From Stutzerimonas kunmingensis (lineage in GTDB: Bacteria; Pseudomonadota; Gammaproteobacteria; Pseudomonadales; Pseudomonadaceae), in the NCBI RefSeq assembly GCF_002929225.1, contig NZ_PISM01000020.1, positions 1-64,000 of the forward strand: DNA of 64,000 nucleotides, in the 5' to 3' direction. The notes under the pieces were generated by a model. The model made no database searches. It saw nothing but the letters and a program-made list of their open reading frames with translations, and was not told the DNA's origin. Both the position numbers and the translations under genes were made by a program. Position 1 is the first letter of the stretch; each line of letters opens with the position of its first letter. Shown here piece by piece: positions 45,082 through 53,623 of the stretch.

Positions 45082-45894
45082 ATGAAAAAAACAATTACAA
45101 CCCTCTTGGTAGCAGGCGCTGCTGGTACTGCTGCAATACTAGCTGGAGCCTATTCCGGAGTGATTAACGTAGGAGCTGACGATCCTCATCACCCTGCCGT
45201 GTATGCGTTCCTTTCAATGGCGCGTGATCGCTCTATTGAAGCGCGTTCCAAGGACATTGTGGTTCCCGATCTAGATGACGAGAATCTCATTCGTGGTGGC
45301 GCCGGGAACTACAACGCCATGTGCGTTGGGTGCCATCTGGCGCCCGGTGTCGAACTAACAGAGCTGAGTCAGGCGCTGTATCCAGCCCCTCCGAACCTGG
45401 CCAAGATTGGCATTGACGCAAGCCCCGCATCCGCCTTCTGGGTCATCAAGCATGGAATCAAGGCAACAGGCATGCCGGCCTGGGGCAAGAGCATGGGCGA
45501 CGAATATATCTGGGGCATGGTTGCCTTCCTCAGCCAGTTGCCCAAGATCGACGCTACGCAATACCAGGCGCTCGTCGCAGCCAGTGGCGGTCACCAGCAC
45601 GGTGGCGGTGAGAGTCAGACGCGAAATCACGATGGCCTAGATGGTAGCAATTCTGACCATCATGGCAATGTTGCCGCTGGAGGAGAGCCTGGACGTCGCG
45701 GTATAGCGGCAGCAGACCACCACGGCGGCTCAGCGTCAGAGTCCGATCACCATTCTGCGAGCAGTAACGGCGATGATCACCATGATGGAAGTAACTCCAG
45801 CTCGAAAGGCAGCAGCGCTACCGACGACCATGCCGAGCCATCCTCCAATACCCACACTCATACGGATGGCAAAGTGCACGTACATGGCAGCTAA
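45082..45894 (+). CDS. Exported cytochrome c with long His-rich tail
   Basis: A 270-residue protein. After a signal peptide (MKKTITTLLVAGAAGTAAIL) one haem c motif CVGCH lies near residue 78, with a likely Met ligand in TGMPAWG. The C-terminal 100 residues are low-complexity with many His pairs (DHHGN, DHHGGS, DHHDGS, THTHTDGKVHVHGS), a probable metal sponge. It follows copB by 8 bp. Whether it passes electrons to CopA is inference. Confidence 0.85.
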   Translation: MKKTITTLLVAGAAGTAAILAGAYSGVINVGADDPHHPAVYAFLSMARDRSIEARSKDIVVPDLDDENLIRGGAGNYNAMCVGCHLAPGVELTELSQALYPAPPNLAKIGIDASPASAFWVIKHGIKATGMPAWGKSMGDEYIWGMVAFLSQLPKIDATQYQALVAASGGHQHGGGESQTRNHDGLDGSNSDHHGNVAAGGEPGRRGIAAADHHGGSASESDHHSASSNGDDHHDGSNSSSKGSSATDDHAEPSSNTHTHTDGKVHVHGS

Positions 45895-46096
45895 AAGCAA
45901 TGGGCACGTTAGGAAATGGCGCAGTAGTTGAGCTTTCCCGCGACAAGCGTCTTGCTACACCGACGTCATAAATGGTTATTTCGTGTGCTGGCCGCTCAGG
46001 TCAGCGCGCTTAATAAGCGTATGACCTCGTCGGAATCGCAGCATCACTTTTGCAAGAAGAATGGACCGGAGCGAGAAAGTCGCGCGATACCTTGCG

Positions 46097-46552
46097 TCAG
46101 TTAGCCCTGTCTAAATCATCAATCAGAAACATCATTTCAGAAATCTCTCGGCGCTGAGCCTCAATTATTTGATCCGCCAGCTTGCGAACGCGCGGGTCTG
46201 AGATCTGAGCGCGCTCACTCGTCATGATGGCTATAGAATGGTGAGGAATCATGGCCTTCATATAGTCGGTATCGTCGACAGTTGCCTGACTACGAACAAG
46301 CCACAAGGCAATAGCAAAGGAAGCTGCTCCGCCTGCGAATATCGCTACGTTCAGCGCCTTTTTCTTGTACATATTGAGCATGAAGGCGAGCATGATAATC
46401 GCCATGACGGATCCCATCACTATCGCCATCCAAGCACGGGTCTCACTCCATAAAACATGCTCGAACGTGTAAGTATTCAAATACATAACGCCGTACATGA
46501 TGGCGGTTGATGTGGCCACCATCGCAGCGAAACGCCAATAAGACATTTTCAT
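46097..46552 (-). CDS. DUF305-family membrane protein
   Basis: A 151-residue protein with three hydrophobic helices at the N terminus and the DUF305 signature at the end: MKAMIPHHSIAIMTSERAQISD, with the HH pair, and ADQIIEAQRREISEM. DUF305 proteins often sit in metal and copper clusters and belong to a ferritin-like group; the function is unknown. I chose the ATG giving MKMSYWRFAAM, with AGGAG upstream. It is transcribed against the surrounding genes. Confidence 0.88.
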   Translation of the reverse strand: MKMSYWRFAAMVATSTAIMYGVMYLNTYTFEHVLWSETRAWMAIVMGSVMAIIMLAFMLNMYKKKALNVAIFAGGAASFAIALWLVRSQATVDDTDYMKAMIPHHSIAIMTSERAQISDPRVRKLADQIIEAQRREISEMMFLIDDLDRAN

Positions 46553-47156
46553 ATCAACTCCTCTTGGTGATGTGCTGCCACAGTATTGCATTGACTAAAG
46601 TCTGCGTATTTTTCGATCATGCCGGGCAGTTGCGTTACTAATACTGTGAGAGCTCAGATTTGATAATCAGCCCTCGGTGTTACCTAAGAACGGACAAGCC
46701 GGGAGGCTGTGAGGTTTCGATTTTTTTAAAAAGCTTACAAAAATGTAATCTGCACCAAGTTTACTCGCTCTCGGGTTTGCGCAGCGCTGCTCCAAGTCGA
46801 AGTGACCATGCGCCAGTCTGGCTGCGTGACGCGCTTCCGTGATTTGGTGAGGAACACGGCGCGCCTGGTGACGCTGTACGACCTGTCGAACTGTGGATGT
46901 CTCCTCGATATTCGCTGTCGAATGTAGAAGAGGTAAGCCTTTAAGGGGTAAGGGGCGACATCGAGATCCTTGCGGTAACCAGTAATTGCGATTTGTGGAA
47001 GATCAGGTCGTTCAGACCTGTTTCCAGTTTCCAAAGCGCAGGAGCTGAACGTTTGTTGGCTGTCACTGAGGTTACGCCAATGTAATTTTAGGGACAGCAT
47101 CCCGTAAGTATTCACCCGCCACACTCAAATCAGGCCCCAACACTGAGGAAAGCACA
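46553..47156. other. Intergenic stretch without a supported gene
   Basis: About 600 bp with only the operator motif at 47072-47086. The minus-strand frame 46735-47124 has no recognisable protein content. Confidence 0.5.
47072..47086 (+). promoter_or_regulatory. Candidate copper-responsive operator
   Basis: TTACGCCAATGTAAT is a TNAC-N6-GTAAT site with a perfect TTAC/GTAA dyad. Its first base is 85 bp before the start codon of the next gene, the same distance as for the site at 48907. Confidence 0.55.
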
Positions 47157-47450
47157 ATGAAAAGCATGCAAAAGCTCGTTATCGCCCTTGTTCTAACCGC
47201 TACATCTCCTTTTCTCATCGCTGCAAATAAAGGCGATCAACCCATGAGACACGACCATACTGTTGGCGATGGTCATGAAGTGATGGTCAATCTGCTAAAA
47301 ACCGGGCAAGTGCTAAGCGTGACCCCAATGGGTAATTCACCAGTGTCCGGAAGTGATGTAAGAACGTATGAGATTAAAATTAAAACCCCTGACGGAGTCG
47401 TCCATTCGGTCGAATTTCTCGGTGCCCCAGTAGGCGTTAAAAACGGCTGA
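47157..47450 (+). CDS. Small exported protein, RHDHTVGDGH family, copy 1
   Basis: A 97-residue protein with a signal peptide (MKSMQKLVIALVLTATSPF) and a mature part starting MRHDHTVGDGHEVMVNLLK and containing YEIKIKTPDGVVHSVEF. I do not recognise a named family. A second copy lies at 47646-47981 and shares the same two blocks. The conserved His residues and the copper-gene setting suggest periplasmic metal binding, but this is inference. Confidence 0.75.
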   Translation: MKSMQKLVIALVLTATSPFLIAANKGDQPMRHDHTVGDGHEVMVNLLKTGQVLSVTPMGNSPVSGSDVRTYEIKIKTPDGVVHSVEFLGAPVGVKNG

Positions 47451-47493
47451 TACCACTTTAACGGACACCTCCGCGATATTAATACGATTATGG

Positions 47494-47526
47494 TTGTTGC
47501 AGGTATCAGCACTTACCCTGCAACAA
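47494..47526. repeat. Inverted repeats between the two paralogues
   Basis: TTGTTGCAGG (47494-47503) and CCTGCAACAA (47517-47526) form a 10-bp stem. A second, TTCCCTT/AAGGGAA, lies at 47543-47560. Neither is followed by a T run. They may stabilise the mRNA or attenuate expression of the second gene. Confidence 0.6.
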
Positions 47527-47645
47527 TCATCGATGCTTAGGCTTCCCTTTGCTAAGGGAACCCTAGACGTGCAGTTTATACTTGGGATGTTTGAGACAGA
47601 AAGCGAGCAATAGTTTTTTAAACGCAAATCGGGGAAGAGGGATAA

Positions 47646-47981
47646 ATGATGAACCAAATTAGTAAAGCACTGGTGACGATTTCGCTAATTTCGGCAGCTT
47701 TCGCAGCCGTCGCCGGCACGGAACAAGAAAGTGCTATGCGGCACGATCACACTGTTGGGGATGGTCACCAAGTAATGCTGGATCTGCTGAAGCGCGGCGA
47801 GGTGGTGAGTGTGGCCCCTATGAATAAAGAGCGTTCGGATAATAAAGCTATAAATAACACACTTAAGGGAAATGTTAGGCCATATGAAATAAAAATTCGT
47901 ACTCCAGACGGGCGACTTCACGCGGTAGAGTTCCGCGGAATGCCAGCCAAAATAAACAACCGCTCACATGGTAATAAATGA
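47646..47981 (+). CDS. Small exported protein, RHDHTVGDGH family, copy 2
   Basis: A 111-residue paralogue of the gene at 47157. It has a signal peptide (ISKALVTISLISAAFAAVAG), then AMRHDHTVGDGHQVMLDLLK, a 12-16 residue insertion (ERSDNKAINNTLKG) and YEIKIRTPDGRLHAVEFRG. Start is ATGATG with GAGGG before it. It has no copy of the TNAC-N6-GTAA site of its own, so it may be read through from copy 1. Confidence 0.75.
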   Translation: MMNQISKALVTISLISAAFAAVAGTEQESAMRHDHTVGDGHQVMLDLLKRGEVVSVAPMNKERSDNKAINNTLKGNVRPYEIKIRTPDGRLHAVEFRGMPAKINNRSHGNK

Positions 47982-48991
47982 CAAGAAAGTTATTTCTGAG
48001 TAGCTGCCACAGGGGTAAGCCGGATCATAATGTCTCCTTACACGGGAGGAGGATCCTGACAGCGTGTCATGCAACAATGGGCTGAGTCGGCCTTCTCGGC
48101 TCAGCTCAAAGCAACATGAGCGAGTGATTTAATTTTTCCACAGCACATACAATTTTTACATTCAGTTGGCGTCTACTTCACCAGTTGAGCGAATGTCTGT
48201 GGGGGACCCAGTGGTGCTGCTACGAAATCACTACAGTCGCTGTGGAAAACCACCAGTCCGCTCTGATATGCCGCCGATCGCGATCGCGTTCTCTGCCGCG
48301 AATATGAGGCCCTGACCAAAAGTGTGACGATACGCAGCGTTTTGAAGCTCCATTGCCATTCTGAATGCCGCCCCTTATGGCCGCGCCGCTATCGCCTCCT
48401 ACATAGGCTATTACCAAGTTGAGTCTGTCATTGTCGAGCAGTATGTGGTCTTCCTCGTGATGTCTTCCAAAAGGCACCGATAATTGCCGCGGGTAGCTTG
48501 CAAACGCGGACGTCACGCAAAGCGATGCATGTGATCGACGAGACCCATCTTTTGGTCTGAGATCGCAGCGGTCAGTATCCCAGCTTTGAGCCGGGAAAGT
48601 CTGATGCGGCGCATATCGAGAATACGCCCCTGGTCGATGCCGATGCTGTTCTCTGCTCCGGCAGTGCCAGTTCTATGCCCCTTCATCAAGAGCCGAGGGG
48701 CGCCTGTCACCCGTCGGCCCGTCCTAGCCAGAAGCGCTGCGTGGATGGGCCTCTCAAATTTAAAACTTGAGCGCCTGCGACCCCCAGCTCAACGGCTGAA
48801 TGATTTTCATATGGTGTGGCCGCTAGGTAACTGAGCCAATTAATCGGGATGGCTATGCTTGCTCGAATGCTACCGGCCCCACTTAATCCTTGGGTAATTT
48901 GATTCATAACACCAGTGTAATTACCGTGTCATATGAGTAACAGCTTGCCGCTCTTATAATTTCATCACACACGTTAAGTTAGGAGCTGGTT
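47982..48991. other. One-kilobase stretch without a recognised gene
   Basis: Three open frames of 65-98 codons (48220-48516 minus, 48513-48710 minus, 48586-48834 plus) have no recognisable content and no good ribosome sites. The minus-strand frames abut and could be pieces of one decayed gene. A TNAC-N6-GTAAT site lies at 48907-48921. Confidence 0.5.
48907..48921 (+). promoter_or_regulatory. Candidate copper-responsive operator
   Basis: TAACACCAGTGTAAT fits TNAC-N6-GTAAT. Its first base lies 85 bp before the start of the DUF2790 gene. Confidence 0.55.
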
Positions 48992-49321
48992 ATGAAAGCT
49001 TTCAAGATTACGGCAGCAGTGTTTTTTATGAGCGTGAGCTCATTATCCTTGGCAGAGGGTAGCTCAGATCGCGAGTATGGCGAAATGATACGCGCGAACG
49101 AAAATACTATGCGGGAGTACGCTACTTCTGTCGGAAAGAAGCCTCCCGAAGTTGTCCATTATCGTTATGGGATGAAGTTGGACATCGCCAAGGTAATTCG
49201 TACCACGCGAACCGATATGACCTGCAACGATGTGATGCCGGCCCAAATTACCTATGAGGACTCTAAGGGTGATTTGGCGATTGTTGAGTATCGGGTCGCC
49301 GGAACGAACTGTCGGAGATAA
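48992..49321 (+). CDS. DUF2790 small exported protein
   Basis: A 109-residue protein with a signal peptide (FKITAAVFFMSVSSLSLAEG). The core VVHYRYGMKLDIAKVI, then CNDVMPAQITYEDSKGDLAIVEYRVAGTNC, fits DUF2790, a small periplasmic family found mainly in Pseudomonas and often copper-induced as far as I recall. Two Cys near the C terminus may pair. GGAGC lies before the ATG. Confidence 0.85.
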   Translation: MKAFKITAAVFFMSVSSLSLAEGSSDREYGEMIRANENTMREYATSVGKKPPEVVHYRYGMKLDIAKVIRTTRTDMTCNDVMPAQITYEDSKGDLAIVEYRVAGTNCRR

Positions 49322-49540
49322 GACACCACCTATCGACCCATCGAAGCCTGCATAAACGTAAGAGTCCGAGGCGGTAGTCGCAGCCCGAGACATGCTCCTG
49401 GTGCGGCGGTGGTCATAAGCATTTCAGCAATACAATCGTTACTAGCCTTGCCGTTTTTATGGCGAATCGGTGCGGGTACTGGCATGGGGCCGTCTGGGGA
49501 AACTGCCCAGCTGAGCGATGTGCTTAGTAGTACATACATA

Positions 49541-49577
49541 GCCGCGAGGGGTGCCTACGACTCGCGGCTTTTATTTT
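49541..49577 (+). terminator. Plus-strand terminator between convergent genes
   Basis: GCCGCGAG (49541-49548) pairs with CTCGCGGC (49561-49568), followed by TTTTATTTT. It faces the DUF2790 transcript. It overlaps the 3' end of the DUF1622 gene coming the other way. Confidence 0.7.
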
Positions 49578-49890
49578 CCATATGGAGCGTGTAGCTGAGA
49601 AATGTTCGGACAAGTACTATCAAACCAAGTACTGCAACGTTTCGTAGCGAGGGCTCAATTACAACCGTTCGTATGACATCGGCAGCAACGAGGAATTCTA
49701 GTCCTAGCACAATCGCGCCGCCAATATCTTGCCGTAATGACCGGGAGCGATCCGTCAATGCGGCCCCTTTGTAATTGAAAAAAAAGCGATAGAGCGCTAT
49801 GAAACTTCCGAAAGTTATAGCGAGCACCCCTGCAATCTCGAACCCGATCACCGCGATCTCAATCGCTGCATGAGGTGCCTCAAGGTTCAT
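49555..49890 (-). CDS. DUF1622 membrane protein
   Basis: A 111-residue protein with three hydrophobic helices (AAIEIAVIGFEIAGVLAITF, then DIGGAIVLGLEFLVAADVI and VAVLGLIVLVRTFLSYTL), the pattern of DUF1622. It is the last gene of the minus-strand cytochrome operon. I chose the ATG giving MNLEAPHAAIE; a TTG five codons earlier overlaps the previous stop and is possible. Function unknown. Confidence 0.82.
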   Translation of the reverse strand: MNLEAPHAAIEIAVIGFEIAGVLAITFGSFIALYRFFFNYKGAALTDRSRSLRQDIGGAIVLGLEFLVAADVIRTVVIEPSLRNVAVLGLIVLVRTFLSYTLHMENKSRES

Positions 49891-49901
49891 AGAAACACCC
49901 G

Positions 49902-50705
49902 TCAATGGTGGTCATAGATGCCTATTCCCCGAATATCGTTCCATGAGGTGGTCTGGTGGCAGAGATAGCACTGCTCAGGTTCCGCATTCCTGACACCCGC
50001 TATCGGCTTGGACATCATTCCGAAGTGCTCCTTGTAGTGGCTGAGCGGCGCGAGGTGGCACTGGCCGCACTCGGTGGAACTCGGCGGTGGATGCCGGTAC
50101 TCGGCAATCGACCATGTGGTCGTGCCGTGGCATGTCGCGCAGTCGTTTCCGAAGACCTGGACGTGCGGGTCGGTGGTCTTGTGGCAGCTCGCACAGTCCA
50201 GCAGCGTCTCCTTGTAAGTCATGCCGTTGGCAAGCGAGAGGTTGCCCGGCAGCGCCTCGGGCCGGTGTGCCTTGAGGTGCGCGAGCAGCACCGCCCCCTC
50301 ATGACCCTCCGGGGCCCGATCGAGCCATCGCACGATGATGTCGGTCAAAGCCGCATGGTCCATACCACGCAGGCTGCGGCCGGCGTCGTGTTCCTTGTGG
50401 CAGGCCACGCAGTTGTTCGAGCCGGCGATGTCGGCATGGAATGCCGTCGGTTGTCGCTGGACCAGGACGGTCTCGTTTGCATGGCAGGCCACGCAAGTCG
50501 CGTCCTCCACGCCCTTCACCGGCGTGTGGCACGCCGCACAGTCCTCTTTGAGAAACGCATGTGCGCTGGACAGGGGGCCCGGAGAGGCCATGTTCTGCCA
50601 CGTCGCGGCGCGCTGCATTTGCGGAAGGTATGTCCACAGTGCGACTGCCGACACCGGCGCCAGGACCGCGAGCAGCGCGGCGAGGATCTTTCCCTTTCGA
50701 CTCAT
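49902..50705 (-). CDS. Seven-haem periplasmic cytochrome c
   Basis: A 267-residue protein with an N-terminal signal or anchor (KILAALLAVLAPVSAVALW) and seven CxxCH motifs: CAACH, CVACH twice, CASCH, CATCH, CGQCH and CYLCH. Multihaem proteins of this layout carry electrons across the periplasm. The ATG at 50705 overlaps the upstream stop by 4 bp (ATGA). It sits directly after a membrane b-type-cytochrome-like protein and a ferredoxin-reductase fusion, which suggests that it receives electrons from them. Confidence 0.9.
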   Translation of the reverse strand: MSRKGKILAALLAVLAPVSAVALWTYLPQMQRAATWQNMASPGPLSSAHAFLKEDCAACHTPVKGVEDATCVACHANETVLVQRQPTAFHADIAGSNNCVACHKEHDAGRSLRGMDHAALTDIIVRWLDRAPEGHEGAVLLAHLKAHRPEALPGNLSLANGMTYKETLLDCASCHKTTDPHVQVFGNDCATCHGTTTWSIAEYRHPPPSSTECGQCHLAPLSHYKEHFGMMSKPIAGVRNAEPEQCYLCHQTTSWNDIRGIGIYDHH

Positions 50706-51391
50706 CTGAACCACCGCAACCCGAAGTAGATGCCAGCCCAGATATGCAACGCCAGCAGAAGATAGAAGATGATCGAGAACGCGATGTGTGCCGACAGCCA
50801 GGCGTTGAACAGCCTGCGCACCCGCTCCTGGAACTGGATCGAGTACTGCAGATCGGCGGCGGCGGATGCCAGTGGCAGCAGTTCGGCGCTGGCCTTGGGC
50901 GTACCGGCAACGCCCGCTGTTGGTCCTTGCGCGTAGGCCCAGTACTGCCCATCCAGAAGGCGCCACAGCCCGTCGATCTGCGCCTTCTTCTCGCGGATGT
51001 TCTCCGCGACGTAGCGCAGGTAATGCTGGCCGATGAACCCAGTGAGCACGCTCAGCAGCATCGATGCCGTCAGCGCGACGCCGAGCGCACTCTGGAACTT
51101 GTGCCCGCTATGGAGGATGGCCAACAGCGCGCCTACCAAGCCGAAATAGACGTGCGCCTGCAGCAATGCGCCGAAGCCATGCTTCCTGGTGAATGCGCGG
51201 CGCAGCGTAGCGCTGCGCTTGATTACGGTGTAGGTGAGCGGGACGAGCATGAACGCCGCGCCTACGACGCCGAACACGCCACCCAGGAGGCTTCCGGCGA
51301 AGAAGGAAGAGCGGTGCACCAGGAAACCCAGCCACAGGACCACCAGCATCGAGAAGATGATCGTCGCGATGATGCGATCCTGGTTGCGCAT
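50702..51391 (-). CDS. Membrane protein, b-type-cytochrome/ferric-reductase-like
   Basis: A 229-residue protein with about five membrane helices. His residues lie inside them at the spacing expected for haem b: QAHVYFGLVGALLAILHSGHKF in helix 3, and SAHIAFSIIFYLLLALHIWAG in the last. A periplasmic or cytosolic loop of about 60 residues separates the last two helices. No named family is certain. Start ATG immediately follows the stop of the reductase gene. Likely role: electron transfer across the inner membrane. Confidence 0.75.
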   Translation of the reverse strand: MRNQDRIIATIIFSMLVVLWLGFLVHRSSFFAGSLLGGVFGVVGAAFMLVPLTYTVIKRSATLRRAFTRKHGFGALLQAHVYFGLVGALLAILHSGHKFQSALGVALTASMLLSVLTGFIGQHYLRYVAENIREKKAQIDGLWRLLDGQYWAYAQGPTAGVAGTPKASAELLPLASAAADLQYSIQFQERVRRLFNAWLSAHIAFSIIFYLLLALHIWAGIYFGLRWFR

Positions 51392-53623
51392 CTACGCATC
51401 CACCGAGATATCGGCCGACGCTTTCGCCTGGCAGGCCAGGATCACGCCCGAGGAACGATCGAGTGGCGTCAGACCGTCGTCCACGTCCATGGTGACCTCG
51501 CCCGACAGCAGCTTGATCTTGCAGAGGCCGCAGTAACCCTGCCGGCAGGCATATTCGATCGGAACGCCGACCTCTTCGGCGGCCTCGAGAACGGTCTGGC
51601 CGGCCGCCAGCGGCGCCTTTTTTCCGGACCGCTCGAAGCTGCAGGTGACGGCCGTCGCCGTGTCGCCCGCCGACACCTCCAGGCCGGGAGGCACTGTCCT
51701 GGAGGGGCTCAGGAACAGCTCGGAATGAACCGACGCCAGGTCGATGCCCAGCTTGCCCAGTTCGTTGCGGACCGCGTCCATCATCACCGACGGACCGCAC
51801 AAGTGGATGCGGCGCGAACGGATCTGCGGAATCTGCCCCAGCAGTTCGGCGGTGATGAACCCACGCGGGCCGGTCCATGCCGCCGATGACTCGTCGCTCA
51901 GCACGATGGACACATGCAGGTTCGGATGCCGGCGGGCGAGTTGGTTCAGCTCGTCGCGGAAGATCACGCTTTCCAGGTCCTTGCAGGCGTAGACCAGGTC
52001 GATCCGGCCGTTCCAGCTCTGGTCGGTCAGGTAGCGGATGGAACTCATCAGCGGCGTGATGCCGACGCCGCCGCCCAGGAACACGACACTGTCGGACTCG
52101 ACGCCGCGGAAGGTGAAGCGGCCGTAGGGGCCGGACGCATCGAGGAGATCGCCTTCCTTCACCTGCTCGTGCAGGTAACCCGAGACGATGCCGCCGCTTT
52201 CGTGCTTGACCGTCAGGTCGCACCAGCCGTGGCAGCATGGCGATGAAGCGATCGAATACGAGCGCTTGACCTGGTTCCCGCCTGAATGCACCGAAAGCGT
52301 GAGGAACTGGCCGGGCTCGAACTCGAACGGCAGCGCACCCACGCCCTCCACTGGCGCCAGCCGAAACGTCTTGACCTTGGGCGTCTCCTGGAAGACGCGT
52401 GCGACCCGCAGCTTGCCCACCCAGCCGCCCATGGTGGACACGGGTGCGCGTGCCTGCGGCTCGCCCTCGGCCGGCACGCCCGGAGACACGGACGCCGCGG
52501 GGGCCGGCGCCACACCGGAACGAGGCGCAGCGGCGGGGGCCGGAGGCACCGGTGCCCCGGTGCGCAACGTGGCGAGGACCGCATTCGTGCGTCGGGTTCG
52601 CGCCACGTACATCCAGGCGGCCAGCAGCGCAAAGGCCAGCAGCAACGCCATCGTGAAGTAGTGGAAGCCCGACAGGCCGAAGACGCCGTGCGCCGGGGCC
52701 GTGGTCAGGGGATCGGTCAGGTTCATCTCGCGCCGGAACCACGCCAGCGCGATCCCCCGCGGCGCCTGTCCTTCGGCCAGTGCGCGGTAGGCCGACAAGC
52801 CGCTGTCGAATTCGCCCCAGGCCACGCGCATGCGGTCGGATGCTTCCTGCAGGCCGCCGTAGTCGTTGCGCTGGACCGCGTGCGACGCCTCCGACGACAG
52901 GGACGCCAATAGCTGGATCCCTTCGTGCATCCGGTGGTGGGCGAGCTGCTCAACGCTCGCGCGCCGCTCCGGCGGTAGATCCGGCAGCGCCATCAGCTGC
53001 GGATACAGCAGCTTGTTGAGGCGCCGATCCCGACCGCACTCGTCTCCGCGGCAGCCGCGCATCATGTCGTCCATCATGCCGCCCATGGAACCGGCCATCA
53101 TGCCGCCCATGGAACCGGCCATCATGCCGCCCATGGAACCGGCCATCGATGCACCACTCGAAGCCGGCATGCTGGCAGTCGCGTCCGGGTGATGCGCGGC
53201 GTGATCGTCATCGCCCGCCGATGCGTCAGCCGGCGGTGTGGCGCTCATCGGCATGCCGTTCATCGAGCTGCTGCTTTGCGCCGGCATGCCATCGGCTGGC
53301 GCCGGCTGCGGTACCGCCATGCTTCCGGCCTTGTCCGGATGATGCGCGGCGTGATCGTCATCGCCCATCGGCGCGCCAGCCGGCGGCGTGGTGCCCATCG
53401 GCATACCAGCCATCGAGCCGCTGTCCCGGGCCGATGACGTGCCGGCAGCGTCCGGCTGCGCAGCCGTCGTGCCGCCGGTCTTGTCTGGCGGATGGGCTGC
53501 GTGTGGATCAGCAGCCGACTGAGCGCCGGCCGCTCCATGAGCCAGCAGCATCGCCAGCGTGGCCAGGGCGGCGACTCGCTTCCACCCCACGAAGCCTTCC
53601 GTCAGCACCGCGGCGGCCTCCAC
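51392..53623 (-). CDS. Fusion: periplasmic Met/His-rich region, one membrane helix, and FAD/NAD(P)H ferredoxin reductase with 2Fe-2S domain
   Basis: A 743-residue protein. Residues 1-35 are a signal segment; 36-190 hold about three 50-residue repeats (DDDHAAHHPD and MxGMPM motifs) and a GSMGGMMA tandem; 190-310 a helical region; 320-340 a membrane helix (FTMALLLAFALLAAWMYVA). Then come a flavin-binding domain (KRSYSIASSP, 452-461), an NAD(P) domain (FLGGGVGITPLM, 514-525) and a C-terminal plant-type ferredoxin with C693, C698, C701 and C731. It starts with GTG one base inside the previous stop. GC content is far above the neighbours. No described protein with this exact order comes to mind. 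Confidence 0.88.
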   Translation of the reverse strand: MEAAAVLTEGFVGWKRVAALATLAMLLAHGAAGAQSAADPHAAHPPDKTGGTTAAQPDAAGTSSARDSGSMAGMPMGTTPPAGAPMGDDDHAAHHPDKAGSMAVPQPAPADGMPAQSSSSMNGMPMSATPPADASAGDDDHAAHHPDATASMPASSGASMAGSMGGMMAGSMGGMMAGSMGGMMDDMMRGCRGDECGRDRRLNKLLYPQLMALPDLPPERRASVEQLAHHRMHEGIQLLASLSSEASHAVQRNDYGGLQEASDRMRVAWGEFDSGLSAYRALAEGQAPRGIALAWFRREMNLTDPLTTAPAHGVFGLSGFHYFTMALLLAFALLAAWMYVARTRRTNAVLATLRTGAPVPPAPAAAPRSGVAPAPAASVSPGVPAEGEPQARAPVSTMGGWVGKLRVARVFQETPKVKTFRLAPVEGVGALPFEFEPGQFLTLSVHSGGNQVKRSYSIASSPCCHGWCDLTVKHESGGIVSGYLHEQVKEGDLLDASGPYGRFTFRGVESDSVVFLGGGVGITPLMSSIRYLTDQSWNGRIDLVYACKDLESVIFRDELNQLARRHPNLHVSIVLSDESSAAWTGPRGFITAELLGQIPQIRSRRIHLCGPSVMMDAVRNELGKLGIDLASVHSELFLSPSRTVPPGLEVSAGDTATAVTCSFERSGKKAPLAAGQTVLEAAEEVGVPIEYACRQGYCGLCKIKLLSGEVTMDVDDGLTPLDRSSGVILACQAKASADISVDA
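53073..53144. repeat. Three tandem 24-bp units in the reductase gene
   Basis: The 24-bp unit starting ATCATGCCGCCCATGG is present three times without error. It encodes AGSMGGMM in the periplasmic part. Copy number may vary between strains. Confidence 0.95.

Noticed and set aside
46735..47124. 129-codon minus-strand frame
   Set aside because: No signal, domain or ribosome site, and it crosses the operator motif of the next gene.
51108..52742. 544-codon frame in the GC-rich reductase region
   Set aside because: Same strand but wrong frame; composition is Arg/Gly/Pro-rich noise, while the true frame has clear domains.
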